From positions 434,001-498,000 of the forward strand of contig CALJTY010000030.1 in assembly GCA_937975915.1 (NCBI GenBank): 64,000 bases of DNA, written 5' to 3'. Source of the stretch: an uncultured Acidimicrobiaceae bacterium (GTDB lineage: Bacteria; Actinomycetota; Acidimicrobiia; Acidimicrobiales; RAAP-2). Made by a program: the position numbers and the translations under genes. Positions 52,934-61,758 of this stretch are shown here, piece by piece; position 1 is the stretch's first letter, and every line of letters starts with the position of its first letter. The notes under the pieces are model-generated. The model was not told where the DNA came from, made no database searches, and was given only the letters and a program-made list of their open reading frames with translations.

Positions 52934-55774
52934 ATGACTCAGTCGATTCGAGTGCAAGGCGCTCGCGTACATAATTTAAAAAATGTCTCGGTTGAGGTGC
53001 CACGCGACAAGCTGATTATCTTCACTGGGCTGTCTGGCTCTGGAAAGTCGTCGCTTGCTTTTGACACTATTTACGCTGAGGGTCAGCGTCGTTACGTTGA
53101 GAGTCTTTCTGCTTATGCCCGTCAGTTTCTTGGACAAATGGAAAAGCCCGATGTTGAATTTATTGAGGGACTTTCGCCGGCAATTTCGATTGACCAAAAG
53201 ACTGCTTCGAGGAACCCGCGATCAACGGTTGGAACAATCACTGAGGTTCACGACTATCTACGTCTACTGTTCGCTCGCATTGGAATACCACACTGTCCAG
53301 AGTGTGGAAAGACAGTTTCTAGACAAACCCCACAACAGATTGTTGATCAAGTTTTAGAGAGTGAAGCGGACGCAAAGTTTTTGGTACTGGCAACTGTTGT
53401 CGAAGGACGCAAAGGTGAGTACAGCACTCTGCTGAATGAACTCGTAGCGCAAGGTTTTTCTCGTGCAAGAGTTGACGGAAAAGTTATTGAACTGAGTGAA
53501 CGTGAATCTCTGACACTTAAGAGACATGAAAAACACACAATTGATGTAGTCCTAGACCGACTTAGCGTTAAGTCGAGCAACAGACAGCGTCTCACTGAAT
53601 CAGTTGAGGCTGCGCTGAAGCTAACAAAGGGACTTGTTTCAGTTCTTTTCACGGACACGGATGAACTGGTCCAATTCTCAGAGAAGATGGCTTGTAGTGA
53701 TTGTGGAATTAGTTTCACCGAACTGGTTCCACGAGATTTCTCCTTTAACTCTCCTTATGGAGCATGCCCTGTGTGCACCGGTCTTGGCACCAGATTTGAG
53801 GTTGATCCGGAGCTCGTTGTTCCAGACGACACTCTGTCACTTGCTGACGGAGCATTGGCCCCCTGGGGCGGTGCGAGGTTCAAGTACTTTGAGCGACTTA
53901 TTGGTGGCATCGCAGACCTTGGTGAGTTCGACGTTGATACTCCGTGGAAAAATCTCAAGGCAAAGGACAAAAAGCTCGTTCTTTACGGTGTCGACAAGAA
54001 GACTGTTCCGGTTAAGTACCGCAACCGATACGGCAAGGTGAAGACCTATGAGACCACCTACAACGGAATCGTTGAGTGGTTAGAGCGCAAACGAAATGAC
54101 GCCGATGGTGACTGGTCTCGTGAACAAGCCGAGCAGTACATGCGCGAGATTGAATGCACCACTTGTATCGGACAACGTTTGAAGCCAGAAGTACTTACGG
54201 TAAAAATTCAGACGAGAAGTATTGCCGACGTCAATTTCATGACCATTGATGAAGCGATTGACTTCTTCAAAAAGCTGAAGCTCACCAAGCGTGAAGAATC
54301 CATTGCTCGACTAATCATTAAAGAGATCCTCGAACGCCTCACATTTCTGCTTGATGTTGGTCTCGATTACCTGACTTTGAGCCGAGCTTCAGCAACACTT
54401 TCTGGTGGCGAGGCACAGCGCATCCGCCTAGCCAGTCAAATTGGAAGCCACCTCGTTGGAGTGCTCTATGTTTTGGACGAGCCCTCAATCGGACTTCACC
54501 AACGAGACAACAAGCGACTAATTACGACACTTGAGCGACTTCGAGACCTTGGAAACACGGTCATTGTTGTTGAGCACGACGAAGAAACAATCCGCTGCGC
54601 TGATTACCTGGTTGACATTGGACCGGGTGCAGGTGAATACGGCGGGGAAGTAGTTCATTCAGGCTCCTACAAAGACATCTTGAAGAACGATCGTTCAATT
54701 ACGGGACAGTACTTATCTGGAAAGAGATTCATCCCAGTTCCGACAACTCGTCGTAAAGGCGATGGCAAAAAGTTGACGATCAAGGGTGCACGAGCGAACA
54801 ATCTTCAGAACGTTTCGGTTGATATTCCGCTCGGCGACTTTGTTGCGATCACTGGAGTATCTGGATCAGGTAAATCCACCCTCATCAATCACATTCTTCT
54901 GAGTTCACTAGAACGTCAAATCAATCGTGCAAAGACCATCGTGCTCGAACACGACACGATTACTGGCGTCAACAACATTGACAAAGTTGTCGCAGTCGAC
55001 CAGCAGCCAATTGGTAGAACTCCTCGCTCAAATGCGGCCACGTACACAGGAGTCTTCGACAAAATCAGAAAGCTCTTTGCTGAGACTCAAGAATCTAAGG
55101 TGCGCGGCTACCAACAGGGTCGTTTCTCATTCAATGTGAAAGGCGGACGTTGCGAAACGTGTGCTGGTGATGGAACCATCAAGATTGAAATGTTCTTCCT
55201 TCCAGATGTCTATGTGAACTGCGAAGTGTGCGATGGTGCTCGCTACAACCGCGAAACACTTGAGATTTTGTACCGCGGTAAGTCAATCGCCGATGTGCTC
55301 AACATGCCAATCTCTGAAGCACTTGAGTTCTTTGACCGCCAGCCAGCAATTCTTCGCATTATCCAAAGCCTCAATGATGTTGGTCTCGGTTATGTCCGTC
55401 TCGGACAAAGTGCGCCGACACTGTCAGGTGGCGAAGCCCAACGCGTGAAGCTGGCTACCGAACTTGCACGCCGCCCTACTGGTCACACGCTCTACGTTCT
55501 TGATGAACCAACGACTGGTCTTCACTTCGAGGACGTAAATCGTTTGCTCACAGTTCTCCACCGTCTTGTCGATGCCGGAAATACTGTGATCACAATTGAA
55601 CACAACCTTGACGTGATTAAGACTGCTGACTGGGTGATTGACCTTGGCCCAGAAGGTGGACGACGCGGAGGGTTAGTTGTCGGTGAAGGAACGCCAGAAA
55701 AAATCGCAAAGATGAAGACTGCAACCGGAACTGTGCTGCGAGAAGTTTTGGCCCACGGCCAGGCGAGTTCGTGA
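52934..55774 (+). CDS. uvrA: Excinuclease ABC subunit A
   Basis: Damage-recognition ATPase. The 946-residue protein has two ABC ATPase halves: Walker A GLSGSGKSSL and GVSGSGKSTL, signatures TLSGGEAQRIRLASQIG and TLSGGEAQRVKLATELA, and Walker B LYVLDEPSIGLH and LYVLDEPTTGLH. Zinc-binding CxxC pairs are present (CPECGK, CSDCG/CPVCTG, and CETCAGDG/CEVCDG). The stop overlaps uvrC by 4 bases. Confidence 0.98.
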   Translation: MTQSIRVQGARVHNLKNVSVEVPRDKLIIFTGLSGSGKSSLAFDTIYAEGQRRYVESLSAYARQFLGQMEKPDVEFIEGLSPAISIDQKTASRNPRSTVGTITEVHDYLRLLFARIGIPHCPECGKTVSRQTPQQIVDQVLESEADAKFLVLATVVEGRKGEYSTLLNELVAQGFSRARVDGKVIELSERESLTLKRHEKHTIDVVLDRLSVKSSNRQRLTESVEAALKLTKGLVSVLFTDTDELVQFSEKMACSDCGISFTELVPRDFSFNSPYGACPVCTGLGTRFEVDPELVVPDDTLSLADGALAPWGGARFKYFERLIGGIADLGEFDVDTPWKNLKAKDKKLVLYGVDKKTVPVKYRNRYGKVKTYETTYNGIVEWLERKRNDADGDWSREQAEQYMREIECTTCIGQRLKPEVLTVKIQTRSIADVNFMTIDEAIDFFKKLKLTKREESIARLIIKEILERLTFLLDVGLDYLTLSRASATLSGGEAQRIRLASQIGSHLVGVLYVLDEPSIGLHQRDNKRLITTLERLRDLGNTVIVVEHDEETIRCADYLVDIGPGAGEYGGEVVHSGSYKDILKNDRSITGQYLSGKRFIPVPTTRRKGDGKKLTIKGARANNLQNVSVDIPLGDFVAITGVSGSGKSTLINHILLSSLERQINRAKTIVLEHDTITGVNNIDKVVAVDQQPIGRTPRSNAATYTGVFDKIRKLFAETQESKVRGYQQGRFSFNVKGGRCETCAGDGTIKIEMFFLPDVYVNCEVCDGARYNRETLEILYRGKSIADVLNMPISEALEFFDRQPAILRIIQSLNDVGLGYVRLGQSAPTLSGGEAQRVKLATELARRPTGHTLYVLDEPTTGLHFEDVNRLLTVLHRLVDAGNTVITIEHNLDVIKTADWVIDLGPEGGRRGGLVVGEGTPEKIAKMKTATGTVLREVLAHGQASS

Positions 55775-57636
55775 CATTTGAAAAGCCTTCTGGCATCCCA
55801 CGTCAAAGTGGCTGCTACTTGTTTCGTAATGATTCCGGAACTGTCATCTATGTCGGAAAAGCTCGATCATTAACTCAGCGACTCTCGAGTTACTTTCAAA
55901 AATCAAGCTCACTGACATTAAAGACGCAGGCGCTAATGAACGAGGCAACTGGTGTCGATTGGATCGTCACACCGAGTGAGTTAGATGCCTTGATCCTTGA
56001 AAATGAGTTGATCAAGGAGAATCAACCTCGCTACAACATGCGACTTAAGGATGACAAGAGCTTCCCATACGTGGCCATTGACATGAGAACGGATTTCCCC
56101 GCACCGTACGTAACCAGAGGTAAGCACCAAAAAGGTGTGCGCTACTTCGGCCCATTCGTTGATGCACGAGCACTCCGTCGCACGATTGATGAACTTCTTC
56201 AGGCGTTCCCGCTTCGTTCGTGCACTAAACACAAATTCAATTACCAGGAACGTATTGGGCGCCCGTGTTTGCTCTACGACATTGGAAAATGCTCTGGCCC
56301 ATGCGTTAAGGCGATTGATCCACCGGGATATCGAGAAATTGTTCTCTCGTGGGCTCGTTTTTTCGAAGGCGATGTACGCCAACTGCGAACTCTGCTGCAA
56401 GATCGGATGGATGCTGCATCAAAGGCGAAGCATTACGAGGCTGCGGCCCTTGCTCGTGATGGCCTTGCGGCATTGGAACGCGCAGCGAGTGATCAGAGCG
56501 TTGTTCTCGATGACTACTCCAACATCGACGTGATTTCGGTTGGCACTGATGGTGGCAGAGCAGCTGCGGTCCGCTTTCGTGTTCGTTTCGGTCGAATCAT
56601 TGGAAGGACTGTTCACCTAATTGACAAGTCACTAGATGAGACTGAAGCCGAGATTTTGGAAAGTGTGTTCCCAGAACTATTCCCTGACAAGGAATCAGTT
56701 CCAGATTGTGTTGTGGTGTCCAACGACACTGCGATCACACCAGTTCTTGGTGAGTATCTGAACAACATGCGAGGAAAGAATGTTGAACTCGTCGCACCGC
56801 AACGAGGAAAACGTCGCCGCCTATTGGAGCTGGCACTCGTCGATGCTGAGGCCGTGATCAACAGAGACTCGCTTCGCCGACAGAGTGACCACAATGTCAG
56901 GTCTCGAGCGCTTCAAGAACTGGGAAGCGCTTTGAGCCTCGAACAACCTCCGTTTCGCATTGAGTGCTTCGACATGAGTCACCTTCAAGGAACCAATTAC
57001 GTTGGCTCAATGGTTGTTTTTGAGGACGGACTTCCGAAGAAGAGCGAGTATCGACATTTTAATGTTAAAGAAATTTTGGGAAATGACGACTTTGGAGCAA
57101 TGGAAGAAGTGGTTCGCCGACGCCTCGGGTACTGGAACGAAGAACAATCAACATCAAAGTTTCGACGGGCTGATCTCATAATTATTGACGGAGGCCTTGG
57201 CCAGCTTCACTCAGCGGAGAAGGCGGCAAAAACTGCTGGAGCTAATGGTGTCAATTTCGTCGCTATCGCTAAGCGTGAAGAGCTTCTGTATGTTCCTGGA
57301 ACCAGCGAACCAATTGTTTTAGATCGAGGTTCGGAGTCGCTCTATCTTGTACAGCGAATCAGAGATGAAGCGCACAGGTTCGCCATCACCTTCCACAGGT
57401 CAAAGCGTGGAAAGTCAATGGTGGCAACTTCACTCGATGGAGTTGAGGGCCTAGGGCCAGCCCGGAGGGACCGACTCATGGAGCAGTTCGGTTCACTAGA
57501 CGCGTTAAGGCATGCAACGTATGAAGAGCTTGACGCCCTTGCGTGGTTGCCTAGTGAGGTGGCTCGCAGCATCTACGATCACTTACAGGCACCGGGCCTA
57601 CCAAAGCCCAAAAAGGGGAGTCCAGACGATGAGTGA
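55771..57636 (+). CDS. uvrC: Excinuclease ABC subunit C
   Basis: Makes both incisions flanking DNA damage. The 621-residue protein has the N-terminal GIY-YIG nuclease (GCYLFRNDSGTVIYVGKARSL), a UVR motif (about 205-240), the RNase H-like second nuclease domain with ECFDMSHLQGTNYV and IIIDGGLGQL, and C-terminal helix-hairpin-helix repeats (GVEGLGPARRDRL). The GTG start overlaps uvrA, and the stop overlaps rapZ by 8 bases. Confidence 0.97.
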   Translation: MTFEKPSGIPRQSGCYLFRNDSGTVIYVGKARSLTQRLSSYFQKSSSLTLKTQALMNEATGVDWIVTPSELDALILENELIKENQPRYNMRLKDDKSFPYVAIDMRTDFPAPYVTRGKHQKGVRYFGPFVDARALRRTIDELLQAFPLRSCTKHKFNYQERIGRPCLLYDIGKCSGPCVKAIDPPGYREIVLSWARFFEGDVRQLRTLLQDRMDAASKAKHYEAAALARDGLAALERAASDQSVVLDDYSNIDVISVGTDGGRAAAVRFRVRFGRIIGRTVHLIDKSLDETEAEILESVFPELFPDKESVPDCVVVSNDTAITPVLGEYLNNMRGKNVELVAPQRGKRRRLLELALVDAEAVINRDSLRRQSDHNVRSRALQELGSALSLEQPPFRIECFDMSHLQGTNYVGSMVVFEDGLPKKSEYRHFNVKEILGNDDFGAMEEVVRRRLGYWNEEQSTSKFRRADLIIIDGGLGQLHSAEKAAKTAGANGVNFVAIAKREELLYVPGTSEPIVLDRGSESLYLVQRIRDEAHRFAITFHRSKRGKSMVATSLDGVEGLGPARRDRLMEQFGSLDALRHATYEELDALAWLPSEVARSIYDHLQAPGLPKPKKGSPDDE

Positions 57637-58474
57637 GGTATTGCTAGTAACGGGAATGTCGGGCGCTGGGCGCTCTACCGTTTCGGCCGCGCTCGAAGAC
57701 CTTGGCTGGTTTGTTATTGACAACCTTCCTCTGGAGCTAATCGCTCGCGTTGGTGAACTTGCTGCCGCGGGTTCGCTTGACTATGCGGGTGTTGCATTCA
57801 TTGTTGGAAGATCAGGGCGCATTCAACCCGACGCCCTTCTTGCAGTTGAAAAAGAATTGCAACAGATGCATGAGAATGCAAAGATCCTTTTTCTCGATGC
57901 ACCAGACGACGTCCTGATTTACCGTTTCGAAGGCAACCGACGTCGCCATCCTTTTCCGGCCCCAACGCTCGCTGACTCGATTACTGGCGAACGAGCTCTG
58001 CTGCAATCAATTAGAGATGCGGCTGATCTAGTCATTGACACAGGTTCAATCAATACCAATCAGTTGCGATCACGAATTGTTGAACACTTCACTCAGAACT
58101 CGGGTGAAGGAGCAATGCGAGTATCTCTGGTTTCATTTGGTTACTCGAACGGGATTCCTCGCGATGTTGACTTGGTGTTTGACTGTCGCTTCTTGCCAAA
58201 TCCACACTGGATTGAAGAGTTGCGCCCCCAGACTGGGCTCGATGCACCAGTTTCTAATTACGTGCTTGAGCAAGATTCCGCGCAACATTTCTTAAAAGAT
58301 GTCGTTGCTCTACTTGAATGGCAGATCCCAGAATTTGCCAAAGAGGGTAAGTCGTATCTTTCAATTGCAATTGGCTGTACCGGTGGACGACACCGTTCGG
58401 TTGCGATTTCAGAAGAAATCAGGAATCGACTTAACATCGAAAACGCCGTATTCCACCGCGACATCGCGCGCTAA
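57629..58474 (+). CDS. rapZ: RNase adapter / nucleotide-binding protein RapZ
   Basis: A 281-residue protein of the RapZ/YvcJ family. Walker A GMSGAGRST lies near 8-16. It continues with WFVIDNLPLELI, FLDAPDDVLIYRFEGNRRRHP and the C-terminal VDLVFDCRFLPNPHW, IAIGCTGGRHRSV signatures. ATG 57629 follows AGGGGAG and overlaps the uvrC stop, so the much longer frame from 57512 is rejected. In most actinobacteria yvcK and whiA come next; here the next gene is gap. Confidence 0.93.
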   Translation: MSEVLLVTGMSGAGRSTVSAALEDLGWFVIDNLPLELIARVGELAAAGSLDYAGVAFIVGRSGRIQPDALLAVEKELQQMHENAKILFLDAPDDVLIYRFEGNRRRHPFPAPTLADSITGERALLQSIRDAADLVIDTGSINTNQLRSRIVEHFTQNSGEGAMRVSLVSFGYSNGIPRDVDLVFDCRFLPNPHWIEELRPQTGLDAPVSNYVLEQDSAQHFLKDVVALLEWQIPEFAKEGKSYLSIAIGCTGGRHRSVAISEEIRNRLNIENAVFHRDIAR

Positions 58475-58530
58475 TTTATCCTCAGGTTTTTCCTGATGGA
58501 TGAGCATTCTCACAACAAGCGCCAATTATT

Positions 58531-58536
58531 TATGCT
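58531..58536 (+). promoter_or_regulatory. Possible -10 element of the gap operon
   Basis: TATGCT lies 50 bases before the gap GTG at 58581. Transcription would begin around 58542-58543, giving a leader of about 39 bases that carries AAGGAG at 58568-58573. Confidence 0.45.
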
Positions 58537-58580
58537 GAAGTGTGATACTAGAAGTTCCCCTAAAGAGAAGGAGCATGCCG

Positions 58581-59588
58581 GTGTCAACTCGCGTAGCTAT
58601 TAATGGTTTTGGTCGCATCGGCCGTAATTTTCTTCGAGCATCACTCAACAATCCAAACATTGACATTGTTGCGGTTAACGATCTAACTCCTCCGGCAACA
58701 ATTGCTCACCTGCTGAAGTATGACTCGACACACGGTCGTATTGATGCAGAAGTTTCAGTCAGCGACAGCGGGATCAAGGTTGGCAACAAAACCATCAAGG
58801 TGTTCGCCGAACGAAGCCCTGAGGCACTTCCATGGGGTGAGCTAAGCATCGATGTGGTAATTGAATCCACGGGATTATTCACTACTCGTGAGAAGGCTGC
58901 GGCCCACCTCAACGCCGGAGCAAAGCGAGTAATCATCTCAGCTCCAGGAACAGATGTTGATGCAACTTTTGTTTACGGTGTTAACCACTCCACCTATGAC
59001 GCAAATAACCACTTCATTGTGAGCAATGCATCGTGCACCACAAACTGCTTCGTTCCCATGGTGAAGGTATTGGACGACGCTTTCGGTGTTGATACTGGTC
59101 TCATGACCACAATCCACGCTTACACGAATGACCAGAATCTTCTTGACCTTCAACACGGTGACCTTCGTCGTGCTCGTGCCGCAGCAGTCAACATTGTTCC
59201 CTCATCCACAGGAGCTGCACGCGCAACCAGCCTTGTTCTTGAAGCGATGAAGGGGCGACTCGATGGAACATCACTTCGAGTTCCAATTCCAGACGGTTCA
59301 ATCACTGACTTCACTGCAATCGTTAGCTCAACATCAGTTGAGGAGATCAACGCTGCTTTCAAGAAGGCCGCCGAAGGCGAACTAAAGGGTGTACTTGTTT
59401 ACACCGAAGACTTAATTGTTTCCTCTGACATTGTTGGCCAGCCTGCTTCATGCACATTTGACTCGCAGATGACGATGGTGCAAAAGATCGATGACAACAA
59501 GTCACTTGTAAAGATCTTTGGTTGGTATGACAACGAGTGGGGATACTCGAACCGCCTTGTTGATTTAACGACACACATCGGTAAGTAG
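58581..59588 (+). CDS. gap: Glyceraldehyde-3-phosphate dehydrogenase
   Basis: NAD-dependent glycolytic dehydrogenase, 335 residues from GTG 58581. That start is 7 bases after AAGGAG; ATG 58575 would leave only one base of spacing. Key parts are INGFGRIGRN for NAD, the catalytic Cys152 in SNASCTTNC, the phosphate-site PSSTGAA, and WYDNEWGYSNR near the end. It begins the gap-pgk-tpiA-secG run. Confidence 0.96.
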   Translation: MSTRVAINGFGRIGRNFLRASLNNPNIDIVAVNDLTPPATIAHLLKYDSTHGRIDAEVSVSDSGIKVGNKTIKVFAERSPEALPWGELSIDVVIESTGLFTTREKAAAHLNAGAKRVIISAPGTDVDATFVYGVNHSTYDANNHFIVSNASCTTNCFVPMVKVLDDAFGVDTGLMTTIHAYTNDQNLLDLQHGDLRRARAAAVNIVPSSTGAARATSLVLEAMKGRLDGTSLRVPIPDGSITDFTAIVSSTSVEEINAAFKKAAEGELKGVLVYTEDLIVSSDIVGQPASCTFDSQMTMVQKIDDNKSLVKIFGWYDNEWGYSNRLVDLTTHIGK

Positions 59589-59591
59589 TCA

Positions 59592-60728
59592 ATGACAGAT
59601 TTGTTGGCGTCTTACGAGCGATGGGGAAGCCTCGAAGGCAAGCGAGTCCTTGTAAGGGTTGACTTCAACACACCTGTTGATGAAGTTAACGGACAACTAG
59701 AAGTCACTGATGATTTTCGAATCAGAGCAACGCTGCCTCTCTTCGAGGATCTTCTTAGCCGTGGAGCGACGGTTGTTGCCTGCACCCACTTTGGAAGACC
59801 AAAGGGTGCAGTCGTAGAAAAGTACAGCGTTGCTCCAGTACGACGTCGCTTGAAAGAACTTTGTCCCCAAGTTGAGTTATTAGAAAATCTCAGATTCAAT
59901 CCGGGCGAAGAGTCAAATGACCGCGGTTACGGCGAACAATTGGTTGCGGGTTTTGACTATTACATCAACGAAGCTTTCAGTGCATCGCACCGTGAGCACG
60001 CCTCAATAATGTGGCCACCCGTGTTGCTTCCAAGTGCGGCTGGTCCAAACTTGCAAAAAGAAGTTGCCACCCTTTCTGGCATCCTTCAAAATCCCGCACG
60101 ACCTTTCGTGGCAATTGTTGGAGGCGCCAAAGTCGCTGACAAGCTTGGAATCGTGAAAGTTCTGAGTGAGAAGGCCGACACGGTAATTGTCGGTGGTGGC
60201 ATGGCTTTTACGTTTCAATCAACGCAAGGTCGAACTATTGGTGGGTCACTTTTCGACGAATCGTTCTTAGGCGAATGCTCAACGTTGATGGACGGTGGAA
60301 AGGTCCTCATCCCACAAGATTCAATTGGTCTCGCTGTTGGCCTTCCATTTGGCTCTAAAGGTGGCAGTGACACACCGATCGACTTCGGAGCAAACATTCC
60401 TGATGGTTTTCAAGGCTTAGACATTGGACCTAAGTCAATAATTGATTTTGAAGAAGCAATCTCTTCTGCCGCAACAGTTCTGTGGAATGGTCCTATGGGA
60501 GTTTTCGAAGACGAGAGATTTAGCAACGGAACTGAAGCCATTGCTCGCTGCGTTGCTAGGTCTTCAGCAATCTCAGTAATTGGCGGGGGAGACTCCGTGT
60601 CTGCGATTCAGATGTTCGGATTGGAAGACCAAGTCAGTTTTGTTTCAACTGGTGGTGGTGCATCACTAGAGTTTGTAGAGCTGGGCGATCTGCCTGGCCT
60701 AAAAGCATTGCGTGAAAGTAGCAAGTAA
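59592..60728 (+). CDS. pgk: Phosphoglycerate kinase, shortened form
   Basis: Transfers phosphate from 1,3-bisphosphoglycerate to ADP. The 378-residue protein has VLVRVDFNTPV, THFGRPKG, LLENLRFNPGEE, FVAIVGGAKVADKL, LWNGPMGVFE and the GGGDSVSAI nucleotide site. Against typical bacterial enzymes about 17 residues are missing between VRRRLKELCPQ and VELLENLRF (about residue 92), and the usual DAFGTAHR reads EAFSASHR. Activity should be retained, as the substrate Args and the nucleotide loop remain. Confidence 0.95.
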   Translation: MTDLLASYERWGSLEGKRVLVRVDFNTPVDEVNGQLEVTDDFRIRATLPLFEDLLSRGATVVACTHFGRPKGAVVEKYSVAPVRRRLKELCPQVELLENLRFNPGEESNDRGYGEQLVAGFDYYINEAFSASHREHASIMWPPVLLPSAAGPNLQKEVATLSGILQNPARPFVAIVGGAKVADKLGIVKVLSEKADTVIVGGGMAFTFQSTQGRTIGGSLFDESFLGECSTLMDGGKVLIPQDSIGLAVGLPFGSKGGSDTPIDFGANIPDGFQGLDIGPKSIIDFEEAISSAATVLWNGPMGVFEDERFSNGTEAIARCVARSSAISVIGGGDSVSAIQMFGLEDQVSFVSTGGGASLEFVELGDLPGLKALRESSK

Positions 60729-61508
60729 ATGTCATCGAAGCCACTCGTAATTGGAAACTGGAAGATGAATCTTGACTACGTCGAGGCAGTTCATCTGAGT
60801 CAGCAGTTTGCAGTCATGCTGAAGAACAAGCCTATGGAGAATGTTGACATTGTTGTGGCGCCTCCGTTCGTCGACATCAGAAGTGTAACTTCGATTATTG
60901 ACTCTGAGCGCATCACTATGGAGGTTGCAGCTCAGCACGTGAACGCTAACGACAATGGTGCTCACACTGGCGAAATCAGTGCTCCGATGTTGAAGCGTCT
61001 TAACGTGAAATGGGTGTTGGTTGGCCATTCAGAACGTCGTTCAATGTACGCTCAACGAGACTCAGTCGTTGAGCAAACGCTTCAAGCTGTTGTGAAGTCT
61101 GGGATGAACGCAGTGTTGTGCGTTGGTGAGCCACTCGATGTTCGTGAAGCAGGCGATCAAGAGAACTACGTGAAGGAACAGATTCACAGTGCACTCGTGA
61201 AGATTGACCCGAAGCATCGTGAGTTGCTAACCCTGGCCTACGAACCAATCTGGGCAATCGGTACCGGTCTCACCGCATCTTCAGAGCAAGTTTCTGAAAT
61301 GACCTCATTTATTAGGAGCACATTAAAAGTTCTAGGTCTCAGCGAAACGAGAATTCTGTATGGTGGCTCAGTAAATGCTGAGAATGCAGAAACGCTGGTA
61401 ACCGAGACGGGCGTAGACGGATTTCTCGTAGGTGGAGCCAGTCTTAAGGCTGAATCCTTCATGGCAATAATCCAAGCGTGCAACGACTGCTACGCTGGAA
61501 AACGCTAA
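60729..61508 (+). CDS. tpiA: Triosephosphate isomerase
   Basis: Interconverts dihydroxyacetone phosphate and glyceraldehyde 3-phosphate. The 259-residue TIM barrel has GNWKMNL (Lys12), the electrophile His in VGHSERR, the catalytic Glu in AYEPIWAIGTG and the phosphate loop YGGSVN. It begins on the base after the pgk stop. Confidence 0.97.
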   Translation: MSSKPLVIGNWKMNLDYVEAVHLSQQFAVMLKNKPMENVDIVVAPPFVDIRSVTSIIDSERITMEVAAQHVNANDNGAHTGEISAPMLKRLNVKWVLVGHSERRSMYAQRDSVVEQTLQAVVKSGMNAVLCVGEPLDVREAGDQENYVKEQIHSALVKIDPKHRELLTLAYEPIWAIGTGLTASSEQVSEMTSFIRSTLKVLGLSETRILYGGSVNAENAETLVTETGVDGFLVGGASLKAESFMAIIQACNDCYAGKR

Positions 61509-61522
61509 TCCGGAGGTTTTAG

Positions 61523-61753
61523 ATGTTGACTTGGTTAATCGTTGCAATTGAGGCTGTTTCAGCTATTGCACTTATATTTCTTGTTCTCCTGCACTCAGGA
61601 CGTGGCGGCGGTATTTCTGACTTGATGGGTGGATCTGTAGGCGCTGTCGCCGCCGGTTCGACTGTTGTTGAGCGAAATCTAGACAGAATCACCATTGCTG
61701 TCGCGTTGGTATTTACATTTGCCACGCTGACACTCGACCTGCGCTTGCAGTAG
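61523..61753 (+). CDS. secG: Preprotein translocase subunit SecG
   Basis: Small SecYEG channel subunit. The 76-residue protein has two membrane segments (about 1-23 and 50-72) joined by a Gly-rich loop (LHSGRGGGISDLMGG), the family hallmark. GGAGG precedes the ATG. Placement directly after tpiA is common in Gram-positive bacteria. Confidence 0.93.
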   Translation: MLTWLIVAIEAVSAIALIFLVLLHSGRGGGISDLMGGSVGAVAAGSTVVERNLDRITIAVALVFTFATLTLDLRLQ

Positions 61754-61758
61754 TCACC

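Noticed and set aside
58482..58496. TCAGG-TTTTT-CCTGA hairpin after rapZ as a terminator.
   Set aside because: The stem is only 5 base pairs and the T run is in the loop, not after the stem.
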